The position numbers and the translations under genes are program-made. Of a stretch of DNA of 64,000 nucleotides, positions 53,867 through 64,000 are shown in pieces. Numbering within the stretch: position 1 is the stretch's first letter; each line of letters starts with the position of its first letter. A model generated the notes under the pieces. That model ran no database searches. It was not told where the DNA came from and was given only the letters and a program-made list of their open reading frames with translations. The DNA is from Luidia sarsii (Eukaryota > Echinodermata > Asteroidea > Paxillosida > Luidiidae), in the NCBI GenBank assembly GCA_949987565.1, contig OX465105.1:17138137-17202136 (forward strand), given 5' to 3'.

Positions 53867-55071
53867 CTAGGCGGCCACGTCATTGAGCAGCGGCAGGTTC
53901 TTCTGGAGCTGGTCCAGGAGTTCGCTGGTGCGCACCTCCGGCTCGGGCTTGAAGAGCACGCCGTGCAGCAGCTTCCTCCGCGCCAGGAGCCGCTGCACTC
54001 GAGCGGCCCTGTGCTTGGAGCCGCTGGTGCCCGCGCCTGCTGCTGCCGTCGCCGTGGCAACGGCGCATCCGTGCCTGGCAACGGGGCTGGCGCGCGGGCT
54101 GCTGGCCGTTGGCGACTCTAGTCTGGAGTCGTTGAGGGCAGCGTTGCCGGCGAACTCGCGCCTCAGCGTGCCCCTGAGGGCGCGCTTCCAGAGCTGGGTC
54201 TTGCCGTGAACGTTGACGAAGTCGGCCCGTTCCGCTGCCGCCGCCGCCGCCGCCGTCACGGGGGCGGCCCACCTGGTCCTCCGGCGCACCGGTGGCTCGC
54301 TGGCCGAGTACTTCCGGCGGTCTCCCGGCGAGACCCCACCGGTTTCGCCGGCCGCCGGGGTGGGCGTGGGCGAGAGGCCCAGCCGGTAGCTGATCCTGGT
54401 CCTGGACTCGATCTCGGGCGTGCCGCCTCGCGTCCTGGTGACGGTGCGGTCCCTGATGTTGACCGGGATCAGGGTGGTGGCGTAGCCGGCCAGACCGCCG
54501 TCCTCGTCGGCCGTCTGCTCCGAGCGATTCCTCCTCACCGGGCACGGCTTGGCTTGTCTGGGGGACGGGGAGGCCCTGCTACCGGCCTCCTGCTGTTGTT
54601 GTTGCTGCTGATGGTGTTGATAGCGTCCGGGGACCAGAGTCCGCTTGGTCCTGCCCTTGGCGTCCTGTCGGGCAGCCGTCGGCGGGGAGGAAGGCTTCTT
54701 CCCAGCTCCAGCCCCCGGTGCGGCGGCGGTTCGCATGGCCTCGCCCCGGAGCCGCCTCTCGATCAGCCGCTCCTTCTCCCGCTCGTCCTCCACCACCTCG
54801 AAGACGAACTCGGCGCCGGCGCCGGCCGGCGGCCGCAGGATGCGGCGGTACAGGTTGCGCATCCGGGAACTCTCCGCCGCCGCCTCGCTGGTTCCCGCCG
54901 CCTTGCCGTGTGGTGGCACCATCACCGCGGCGCGGGTCGTCTCCGCGTGCGGGCTCTTGCTCTTGCTCTTGGCTTGGGAGGAGGAGGCGGTGGTGACGGC
55001 GGCTGAGATCGGATCCTGGGGTTGCTGCTTGCCTACGCACTGGTCGTCTCTGTCCTTGGTCGGCTTTTTAT
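53867..55071 (-). CDS. Kinase gene last exon (long disordered tail)
   Basis: Starts after TTCGCAG with [19 protein letters not shown] and ends LLNDVAA, stop TAG at 53869-53867. It encodes 401 residues with Gln, Ala, Ser and basic runs, and is GC-rich compared with its neighbours. The frame is open for 1.2 kb and joins in phase to exon 8. The large antisense frames here follow from the GC content. Confidence 0.85.
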
Positions 55072-58000
55072 CTGCGAAGGATATTGCAGCCCAGCGAGGC
55101 TTGTTTAAGATCAATGACCCACGAAGAAACTTGAGAATCGGACAGGAGTTTCAGGAAATGTTACTACAGTTCTGCTTTTCGCAATACTGTTATGGCCGTT
55201 TTCGAAAGGAAGGCTTAGGCTCGGGCTTTGGCTTCGTCTCCGTCTGACAAAATCTGAAAATCCAGGTCGTGGTTTGCTTCCGACTTTGAAGGTTTGTTGG
55301 CTTGATCCTAAAGTACAGAATAGTCACAGAGTAGCTACAGAGATTTGGACCGCTTCTGCGGAGGCGGTTGGTTGGGTGACGTCATTTAAAAAACCTCTAT
55401 AGCTTCACTTCCCGAGGGACGTACCGGATTTGTTGTCCAGGCGCACCGTCTCCCCGTTGGACTTGAGGACCAGGGTGGGCTCCTTGAGCTTGTCCCGTTT
55501 GTCCTCCGTCTTGCCCGACAGGGTGTTCTCGCAAGAGCCCTCCTGGATCACCTTCAAGAAGGCCTACCGAATCGGGAAGGATAGAAACCTAAACCTTAGA
55601 GGCCTTACGTTTCGATCTTATCAAAACCTTCCTTAGAGGCAGAATGGTTTTGAGATTAGTTTTCTAATGCTTCATTATCTATTCTCTCTTGGTTATAATG
55701 TGATACTGTAAGTGCGAGTGATAATTTCCCTGTCAACTCGTCAGGCTGTCTTCCTCGCAATGCCTTAACGCACAGAATTTCCCGTCAACATGAAATCAAT
55801 CGCTTGCCAAAATCATCCAGGATCATGTGAAATAATTATGGTCAGCAATCTCGTTTTAATCGAGGAAGAAACTTCAGGTTTTACGCTAAATTATTTCATG
55901 ACCTTGGTCCCTGGTATTAGTATACGACCGGAGAGAATCGAAAGTGTGTGGCAGCTACAATGGGCTGGCTGCTTCCATAGGATCCTGCGTTACACGAATA
56001 CGTAGCCGTTGGCTTTTACGGAGATAGCGTCTCCGTTCCGTGCTGCTGACCTGACTGGAGGGGAAGGGCGTCATGTTCTTCAGGTTGAGCTCCTTGCGGA
56101 GCCACGGGTGCGAGATGATCTCGTGCATGCGTAGACGAGTCAGCGGACGGGTGCGGAGAAGCTTGCGGATGAGATCTGCGCACTCTGGAAGGGACACGGA
56201 AGGATCGGTCATCAGTTTCCATTCCATTCCCATCAGGGCCTACTTAAGTGTTGTGTCGTACTCTGAATCGTAACTGTTACAACTGAATCGATACTGGGGT
56301 GCGGTTTGACAGTCATAACCAATCATTGGTGCGGTTGTTTCTGTTTGGCTCAAATGTGCACTCCCTTACCAACGGTGTAACTCAAACCCAACCATAATTG
56401 GCATTGAAAATCTCAGTGGAGTCAAACCAAATTCCTGTTTGTTACCGCCAGAACCGTGCCTCGGCTTGCATTTGTTTTGAGATCATGGTGCCACCCAGCA
56501 AGGACAAGATATCGATAGCCCCGGTGGTTAGAGTGCTGTTACATAAAGTGAGAGGTATCGGGTTTAAGTCCCGGCCCAGTCGAATTGTCTTTTACTATTT
56601 TCACCGACGGAGAGCTCGTTCATTCTCCCGATGACGGCCAGAGCATACTGGCCGGAACGTCGAGTTATCACCCAGGTTCTTTTCAGAACCATACCTCAAC
56701 ATGGTGTCACCGCAAACTATCCTATAAATATTATCATCCAGGAAACGGACCCTTCGAATTGATCACTCTTCTCCACGCTGATATCTGGATCATTTCGGGG
56801 GGAAAACCCCACAGCAGGTCAAACGTTCCCCCATCGGTTCCCCCATCGGTTCCCCCATGGGCAGTTCTTAATGTCTGGCCTAAAAGATGGTTCTTGAGAG
56901 AGGCACCGTACCACCCGTCCGGGGACTTACCGAGGGAGACCCACGGTTGGAAGGCGAGCTTTCGGCGCGTCTGCTCAAGCAGCGTGTTCAGGTTCTGGTC
57001 GTTGAACGGGAGTCGTCCATTGACCAGTGCGTACAGCACCACGCCCCTGTAGATAAAAGATAATGTCAAACCTTTGCTTCTTAACGTAAGATCGCCCGAA
57101 ACATGGCTAAAAGCCACCCGAGGTAAAGAAATACAAACAGGGGAAAAAAGAGTAGGAACTCACACCGATAATGTGTGGAATACACATTCTGTATTTTGTG
57201 GATTAGTTTGGGGCGATATTCAACCAACATTTTGACCAACTTTGGTCAAAAATTTCGACTGGTATAATTTTTGTATCTGTATAGACACCCAAACTGTTGG
57301 ATGGTGTTGGGCAAAACCATCGCAAACTCTGTTGTTACAACCAGGACAAGTTATCGGACAAACGATTTTACCCCACCTTTATGAAGTGTATGATATTGTA
57401 TTGCTCTGGCTAACAATAAAAGAGTAGTTGACTATTTTGGGAAGGGTACCGGCATCTATGGGCTGGATAGCTCAGATGGTAAAAGCGCTGCTTATACGTA
57501 AAACCAGAGGTCTCGGTTTGAAGTCCCAGTCCAGTCAAAGTTATCTTTGCCACTCGAAAAGAACAACTTGATTCACAAAAGAAGAATGTCCTTCCTTACA
57601 GACTCCAGATGTCAGCCAGTTTGCCGTCGTAGTTCTTGGCCGAGAGTATCTCGGGGGCGGCGTAGGCATAGGACCCGCAGAAAGTGGACAGCATATTGCA
57701 GCGATTGGTGGGGAAGCGGCAAGCGAAGCCGAAATCTGAGCGATTAGAAGAAAAAAACGAGTGAGAGATCCAGCCAAGATCAAAATGTCAAATGGACAAG
57801 ATAAGCTATTTCAGAATTAATATTAGCATGTAGCTTTGCTTTGCTTTATACAAACTGACGGATAAACATTTCAATGTAAACATTGTCCATTACGTCGTAC
57901 CTGATATCTTCACATTGTCGTTCTCATCAAGCAGTATGTTCTCGCATTTTAGATCCCTGGGTGTAGGACAAAGTTTATTGACCAAGGAGTTAGAGTCGAG

Positions 58001-60292
58001 AAGAATGACAAAATGGTAGCGAAATGATTACACAGGTTCGCCAGGCCTATAGGCCTACTCAGAGTTGACATCTGTGGCGGTTTGATTGGAGCTGGTCATA
58101 AAGTACGATCCTGAAATAGTGGCCCGGCATCCAAAATCGTGTTAGCATGTATAAAATGTATGCAATATAGTGCTTGGATGGAAGTTTAACACTTTTTTGT
58201 CTACCTATGCACAACATTGAGTTGGTGACAGTGCGATACGCCGCTGATGATGTGCTTAAACAGTCGTCGGGCCGTCTCCTCCTTGACGGCGCATCCCGTC
58301 TCCAGCACGCACTCGTTGATGTAGGACAGAATGTCGCCGTTGGGGGCGTACTCCGTCACCAGGTAGATCCGGCTGTCGGATCGGAAGACCTCGTACAATT
58401 GGATCTGTCCATTGAACGTGGGATGAACGCGGGAGTGCGGGAGAAATTGACCAAACCTGAGAGTTACTTGCTTTTCTCAAGTACAACAAAGCTTATAATT
58501 AGACCTTATCAAGTAGAGACGGCTGCGTTAGTCCGAAAGATAGCACCTTTAGAGACTACCGTAACTCCTGGAAAAGCGCATGTGCATTCTTAGCAAGTGT
58601 TACATCATCAGATTATAACAATGAACACTGAGTTACAGTTTCTGTTCCGCAATGTTTTCTTTAACAATATAATTCTAAATCACAGAAATGTTGTCGTCAT
58701 ACCATCTCTTATATCTCGCTCGAGACATGAAGTTAAAATGTATGTTCGTTCGTGGCACAGTTTTTGTATCAAAGCTTGTAAAAGATGTCAAAGAACAACA
58801 TTTCCGAATAAAAAAAAATTATGTAAGAAACATTATCTATGAGATACACTTTGAACTGCTTCGTCATTTTCAGCGATTATGCCAATGGCAATCTTGAATC
58901 CGTGCAATGGTTTACTACTGAAGTACATGAACATGTATCAAAATAAGCAGGTCTGATGTTCCTGAAGTCTTGTCAGTAGAAACATGAAAGCGATTTCTAT
59001 TTATGTATCTAGTCCTTACCAGGTGTGGATGTTTGTAAGTGACTCGAAGTGCGTCAATTTCACGCGGCATGAACTTGCTGATGTACTCGTTGGGCGCGTC
59101 CTTCTTGGAGATCACCTTAATTGCAACCTGCCGAATCACACATGGTATAAGGGCCGCGTCACACAAGGTAATTTACAGGCAACCGGGTCCAGTCAATTAT
59201 TCAAAAGACTTCAAAAGTCCTCAGATTAATTTCGCGGGGAAACGGAGACAGTGTTAGAAGAATGTCTTGTGCCTTTTGCAGGTATAGTCGTCATCGTCCT
59301 AACGTTTGGCAGAGTACACACTGACACTACACACTGTCCGAAACGTTTGGTTCAGACTCTTTTTTCAGCACTTTAATGTACACCTCGAAAGAGATTTACC
59401 CTAGTGCAGGGTGTCACCGTAACCTTTCCTCGTTGTGCTTCCACCATCAGCACCATCGCCAGCAGCCCTGACTGCCTTGACAGCTAAAGGCCTTTTCACA
59501 CTGTCCGGTTCCGACCCCGAGATTTTTTTCAACCCTTTTCACACTACTAAAATTTCAACCCGGTTCCGAACCGGGTAGCATGCTCTAGGCGGATCGAAAC
59601 CAACCCTGGCAGGGACCAGGTTTGAAAATCGCGATCCGGATTGAAAATGCACTTTTCAGCTTGAACCGGTTCGAAAACGATAGTGTGAACCGCCAAGGCT
59701 GAACCGGAGCGGAACCGGGTAGGTTTCAACACGGTTCGAAGCGAAGATAGGAAGCGGAGCCGACCAAAGCAGAGACCAACACACCGGTAGAAAAGCCTCA
59801 GTTCTTGCCCTAGGAGCCCGTTGCCAATGCCGACGTTATGAGTTTGATGCGAAGGGCTATAATGTACACCTCGACGAAAATGATCCGTAGTGCATGGTGT
59901 CACCGTAACCTTTCCATATATTGTGCTTCCACCAGCATGGAAACCATCGGTTCCCGAGGCCTCGATTTGCGGACCTACGTAGCCAGTCAGGGCGCCATCT
60001 ACATAAAAACTCTCACCATGTCGTGGCCTTTATCCCTCAGGTCCGCCCTCAGCTTGGGGCAGCGCTCCAGCTTCCTCTCCCCCACGCGGGCCAGCCGCAC
60101 CTTGGCGTAGGCGCCCGTGCCCAGGGTCTTGTCCGTCAGCAGGTAGCCGTGCCGCCGGCAATCCGCCGACTCCACGGCCGCCTCGCGGGACCGACGACTG
60201 CTGCCGCCGCCGCCCGCCGCCGCCGTGGTCGCTCCGCCAGAGCCTCGGTGCTTCACGCGCTGGTGATCGGGCGAGTGCCTCATAGTCACCAT
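53867..60292 (-). CDS. TSSK-type Ser/Thr protein kinase with long C-terminal tail (9 exons, 789 aa)
   Basis: CAMK-group kinase closest to the testis-specific Ser/Thr kinases, which phosphorylate sperm proteins. Exons on the minus strand: 60292-60017, 59127-59020, 58404-58205, 57956-57901, 57735-57600, 57046-56931, 56184-56051, 55563-55425 and 55071-53867; all phases join. Residues: Gly-rich loop GTGAYAKV 58-65, VAIK Lys96, FMPREID alpha-C Glu, HRDLKCEN 194-201, DFG 214-216, [10 protein letters not shown] ending 242, DIWSLGVVLY, and R in [11 protein letters not shown]. All catalytic residues are present, so an active kinase is expected. FCGSxAYAAPE and the KKAP/PREI-like N-lobe point to TSSK. 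About 25 extra residues lie between the Gly loop and VAIK. Residues 343-789 are Lys/Arg/Ala/Ser-rich and match no domain I know; TSSKs are usually 270-370 aa. Start: first ATG before [12 protein letters not shown]. The exact orthologue is not settled, so no symbol is given. Confidence 0.9.
55194..55306. repeat. Partial GGCCGTTTTC MITE relative
   Basis: GGCCGTTTTCGAAAGGAAGG, then GTCTGACAAAA, CTGAAAATCCAGG and GAAGGTTTGTTGGCTTGAT. It matches the left half of the element at 19744 over about 110 bp. No right terminus was recognised. Confidence 0.6.
56515..56590 (+). repeat. tRNA-like fragment
   Basis: CCCCGGTGGTTAGAGTGCTG followed by GGGTTTAAGTCCC at tRNA-like spacing. The pairing is incomplete, so it is a decayed SINE head in kinase intron 6. 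Confidence 0.5.
56620..56730 (+). repeat. Dispersed retroelement tail with decayed hammerhead core
   Basis: CCGATGACGGCCAGAGCATA, CTGGCCGGAACGTCGAG, GGTTCTTTTCAGAACC, then GTGTCACCGCAAAC. Same family as 48165, but CUGAUGA has become CCGATGA and GAAAC has become GGAAC, so no ribozyme activity is expected. Confidence 0.65.
57460..57539 (+). repeat. tRNA-derived SINE fragment
   Basis: GGGCTGGATAGCTCAGATGG (A box) and CGGTTTGAAGTCCC (B box) followed by the shared AGTCCAGTCAAAGTTATCTT tail. It is the best preserved tRNA-like head in the window; there is no true anticodon loop or acceptor stem. Confidence 0.65.
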
Positions 60293-63041
60293 TGGACGGT
60301 AGATGCCTCACTGCGGACTCCTAGCTCCTCTGGATGTGAACTTAACTCTTGTCTCGTGTCTCTTGACTCACTTATTTCACCCGTAAACCTACCACTCACG
60401 CCGCCACTCTTTGAACGAAGCTTATTGAAAGGTATGGTAGGTCACCTTGGGTAACGGGTGACATGCAGATCTCCGTGTGGTGAGCTTGCAATCGTGTGTG
60501 AGAATGAAAGTTTAGGTACCTAAACACACATCCTAATAAACAAAGAGACGCCATCCACCCATTTTAGACTACTGTGATGTCATCGAGGTCATCGAAGTCT
60601 GCGGTACAGTTTGTGACGTCACGTTGGGTTTTGTGACGCGCGCGCGAACCACCGACTAACCGCGGCCACGTGAGCGCGCGTGCGCACGCGCAATTAAGCC
60701 AGCCTTGAAATCAAGCCGTTATTTGAGTGATTTGTAATAGGGATTCTGTATCTTCGTCCATGGTGTGACGATAGCATTATCTCACACGATCCCGCAGGCC
60801 ATCAACTTCCATTGAGGACTAGATAGAGGCCCTTGTTGGATCCGTATCCGTATACTACGTATCTTTCTAGTATGACGCTCAGCGCTGGGTCCGTCCTCGT
60901 CTCACAAAACCTGAAAATGCCAAGTTTGTCCTTGAATGTTGTGGTTTGTCGTCCCTTTGATAAATGAGTACAGAGTACCATGGAGGAAGGCTTCCTCCAT
61001 GAGAGTAGGCCTACTCACCTTGCGACTGTGGCCACTATTATTAATTTTCAGTGAAACTAAATTTCCAATCCCGAGCTTCATAGGTGTGTTAGCCTTCATT
61101 TTATAAAGATTCCGAACCACGGGTGGGTGTCTTACTTCAATTACTTTTAAAAAAAAAAACAATGTTTGATTTGATGTAGTGACTGGAAGAACGTGTTAGG
61201 CAATCAATAATTGGAATTTAAGAAAATGATTTCAAAGTTTGCCCAACAAATTGATCCCAACCCTTCTGTTCATTGTATGTAATGGGGATCTGTATGATAA
61301 TGGCATCACCGTGCCACCAGAGGGCGCTATTTCAAAGTTGACAATAAAATTATTTATTTCCAGAGTGAACATGAACCAGGCGAGTGGAACTGGGCTAGTT
61401 TTGTGTTAGAATCTCCGGTTCCACTTGTTTTTGGAAAGAATCCTCGGAGACATGTGGCTCACACGGGCGCTTATGGCCGCACATCGGATCCAGTCCCCGA
61501 AATGGATTCCTGGTCGCCAATTTATTGGGTGAGCTAACTAACGTCGCGTAGTGTCCAGTCTAGTGTACGGCATGAAATAGTAAGTCGTATATTTCCGACA
61601 GTGAAAACTACACTCATCCTACCACAATTGAATATTAATTTACTTTAAGATACACACTGTAACGCCTGTGATTCAAGTTTCAGTATATCTTTATTCAAAC
61701 GAAACTGAAAAATGTTCTTGATGTGATCACAATGGGGACTTTGAAGTAGGGACTGACATCAAAAAATTAGCTTTGTCAATTTGCTGTTTCCAATCGATTA
61801 GCTATATCCTCCAATAACCGGTTTTCGACGATATAAGGACTTTTCTTCAAACTGAACAATGTGGACGAAAGTATCACACTAAAAGAGGTCTCAGTCACTT
61901 TGTCCACACCACAGACTATTAGAATAATTATAGAGAAGGTTGATCAAGCCTGTCATTTCGGTAAGATTACCCGCTTTTGTTGACGTCCGCGGCGCACCGC
62001 GCAGTAAGCACCGTCACCTATTTTCGTCAGTGGTGTTTAGTAAGGTGTCCCAGTGTAGCCAAACGCAAAATAAATTCTTAAAATAACTCAAAATGCTGTG
62101 TGGCACTATTAAATTCTTCCCTGTATGTTTTTTTGTGTTCATCTTTGTTTTTGTTTTTCCACACTGCTTCTAACACTTTCCTCAAATCATTCATGATTTA
62201 TGCTTAAAACGTATTGGTCTTGTTGATGTCTTCTTTTGTGACGTTTAAAAAAAACTCCACAATCCTCTTTCTCACTGCTTCTTCAGTTATAACCTTTCCA
62301 AATTTCACTCAAGAGACACATTTCCTTCTTATTGGTACTTTCTCTAGCTGCTCTTTTATTTTTTTCATTTTTTAAAAAAAGCCTATTGGGCCATGTTACT
62401 TTTTGTCTTTAAATAATAATAAAAAAAAATATTTAAAAAATTATATAAGCGAGACGCCCTATAGTAGCCTCCATAGTTTTTACCCACAACGGACTTCCTC
62501 AAGTTGCGTAATATATTTTTTTTCTACGGATGTTGGGGTTTATTATGGTACACTCAGATTTTTTTTAGGACCAACAATAAAGAAAACTGGAGCTTCGAAG
62601 CAACTGCCAATTTTGTACCTAGGAAAATAGACCCCTAAAGAGCAACTTTTTGAATAACACGAGTTTGGCCTACTGGAAAAGCCTTAAATTTCCACATTTT
62701 CGGTGACGGACAAGAGCAGGAAACCAACTGTAAGATATGAAGTCTGAGATCGTTATACGGAGTTGTTTTCATAGTGCGATGTGAGTTAGAATGCTAAGCG
62801 TCGAAAACGTGTAGCGTCGAAAACGGGGGTTCCCACGATATATACATGCCTACACGGTGTCACCGCATAGTTTTCACGTAAGTCAAACATTTGTATGATG
62901 AGTTGTCACTCACATACATTCGTATACAACGGGTTGCAAATCAGATTGGATATACAGGGCCCAGATCCTCTGTTGTATACAGATTGTATCATTTTGGTCA
63001 TTGAAGTCAGTCAGCAGTTCATATTTTGTATTACTCTCCAG
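60293..63041. other. Kinase promoter side and intergenic region
   Basis: About 60600-60700 is locally CpG-rich with CACGTG, GCGCGCG and a perfect CRE. The rest is AT-rich. About 62840-62875 has the GGTGTCACCGC motif of the dispersed tail. No coding exon is supportable. Confidence 0.55.
60614..60621. promoter_or_regulatory. CRE palindrome TGACGTCA upstream of the kinase gene
   Basis: Perfect 8-bp CREB/CREM site, 322 bp before the kinase ATG in a CpG-rich stretch. CREM drives many vertebrate spermatid genes, so it fits a germline kinase; its use is inferred. Confidence 0.4.
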
Positions 63042-64000
63042 AAAGCATCGCAAGTTCCGTCCAGTGACGGACAACATGGTGAGGAACGTCCTGAAGCGAC
63101 TGAAGATAGAGAAGGAAAACGAGAGCTACCTCAACACGCCCTACCTGACTAAGGTGAGCGACTGAGGCCCACTGCCGACCTCGAGGGTTTCCTCGCAAAA
63201 GTCTTGGAACACCGAGTCACTGCCGATGTACCCAGAGCTGTGTGTGACTGTGTTTAATGGGACTGGGTCGGACTTGTCAGTCTCAGTCCCAGTAGTAGAG
63301 TACTTTAAAAATGGTGTTTTTTAGTAGGCCCTTTATAAATCCCCGATATGGGGCTCGGACTGGGTCTCAGACTGGGGCTGGGTCTCAGACTTCGGCTGGG
63401 GTTCTGGCTGGGGTTTGGGCTCAGGCTGGGTCTCGGTCAGGGTCCCGGGCTGGGGCTGGGTCTCAGACTCGGGCTGGGTCTCAGGCTGGGGCTGGGTCTG
63501 AGACTCGGGCTGGGGTTCGGGCTGGGGTTTGGGCTGGGGCTGGGTCTCGGTCAGGGTCCCGGGCTGGGGCTGGGTCTCAGACTCGGGCTGGGTCTCAGGC
63601 TAGGGCTGGGTCTGAGACTCGGGCTGGGGTTTGGGCTGGGGCTGGGTCTCGGTCAGGGTCCCGGGCTGGGGCTGGGTCTCAGACTCGGGCTGGGGTTCGG
63701 GCTGGGGTTTTGGCTCAGGCTGGGTCTCGGTCAGGGTCTCGGGCTGGGGCTGGGTCTCAGACTCGGGCTGGGGTTCGGGCTGGGGTTTGGGGGTCAGGCT
63801 GGGTCTTGGAGAGGGTCTCGGGCTAGGTCTCAGGCACAGATTTCATCCCTGTAAGTTTTCTAACACAAATGGATGCACTGTGCACCCTCCCTCTACTTTT
63901 TTTATATTCACAACTTCATACCCAAAACCAAGTTTATACTGGAGAGCAAATTCGTCTTCTCCTCTTGACAGGCTGAGGAGGAAGGGCACGCCAAAGCACA
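63042..64000 (+). CDS. Two exons of an unrecognised gene (partial, runs off the window)
   Basis: The first exon, 63042-63153 (acceptor TACTCTCCAG, donor GTGAGC), reads KHRKFRPVTDNMVRNVLKRL followed by KIEKENESYLNTPYLTK. The second starts at 63972 after TTGACAG and reads AEEEGHAKA to the edge; the phases agree. The product is charged and likely helical or coiled coil. I do not recognise the family. The 818-bp intron holds a minisatellite. A shifted frame also stays open but stops just before the donor, so it is less likely. Confidence 0.6.
63348..63830. repeat. GGGCTGGGTCTC higher-order minisatellite
   Basis: About 480 bp built from GGGCTGGGGCTGGGTCTCAG, ACTCGGGCTGGG and TCGGTCAGGGTCCC subunits in a longer repeated order (TCGGTCAGGGTC starts near 63432, 63547, 63649 and 63727). 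The Gly/Leu or Gly/Ser/Arg frames are not genes. Confidence 0.95.

Noticed and set aside
54206..55006. 266-residue plus-strand frame
   Set aside because: Antisense to the kinase tail exon, which joins in frame to the kinase domain. It has no motif.
57460..57539. Functional tRNA gene (also 47269 and 51293)
   Set aside because: A and B boxes are present, but the acceptor and anticodon arms do not pair. The repeated shared tails mark SINE heads.

Overview
This is animal (metazoan) nuclear DNA. It has spliced genes with GT-AG introns, a large share of simple repeats, and remnants of retroelements and MITEs. A Tbx6/16-class T-box gene, a selenocysteine-containing selenoprotein H, a Penelope-like element, tRNA-derived SINEs and an interstitial TTAGGG tract fit an invertebrate deuterostome (echinoderm or cephalochordate most likely). 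The species cannot be fixed from the window.

Layout. Positions 1-36473 hold the 3' part of a T-box transcription factor gene (+). Five coding exons (7306-7573, 20075-20221, 29145-29212, 30734-30798, 35470-36473) are separated by large introns full of CT/GA, CCT/CTT and other simple repeats, MITEs, a 540-bp duplicated segment and one assembly gap (18111-18310). A Penelope-like fragment lies upstream on the minus strand. The first half of the T-box was not found and probably lies left of the window. A 2.4-kb 3' UTR ends near 38.85 kb.

The right half is compact. ERAL1, a mitochondrial Era-type GTPase, is on + (40787-48764, 11 exons, 596 aa). SELENOH, selenoprotein H, is on + (50348 to about 53.1 kb), with an in-frame UGA selenocysteine codon and a SECIS element in its 3' UTR. 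A testis-specific-kinase-like (TSSK-type) Ser/Thr kinase is on - (60292-53867, 9 exons, 789 aa) with a very long C-terminal tail. Two exons of an unrecognised gene start at 63042 (+) and run off the right edge. For these spliced genes the exon phases join without a frameshift, which is the strongest support for the models.

The genes do not form a pathway: a developmental transcription factor, a mitoribosome assembly GTPase, a nucleolar redox selenoprotein and a probable germline kinase simply lie next to each other. SELENOH and the kinase are convergent. The most interesting points are the complete UGA/SECIS pair, an ERAL1 KH domain that lacks its GxxG loop, a hammerhead-ribozyme-like core in a dispersed retroelement tail, and several well-delimited foldback or MITE elements.
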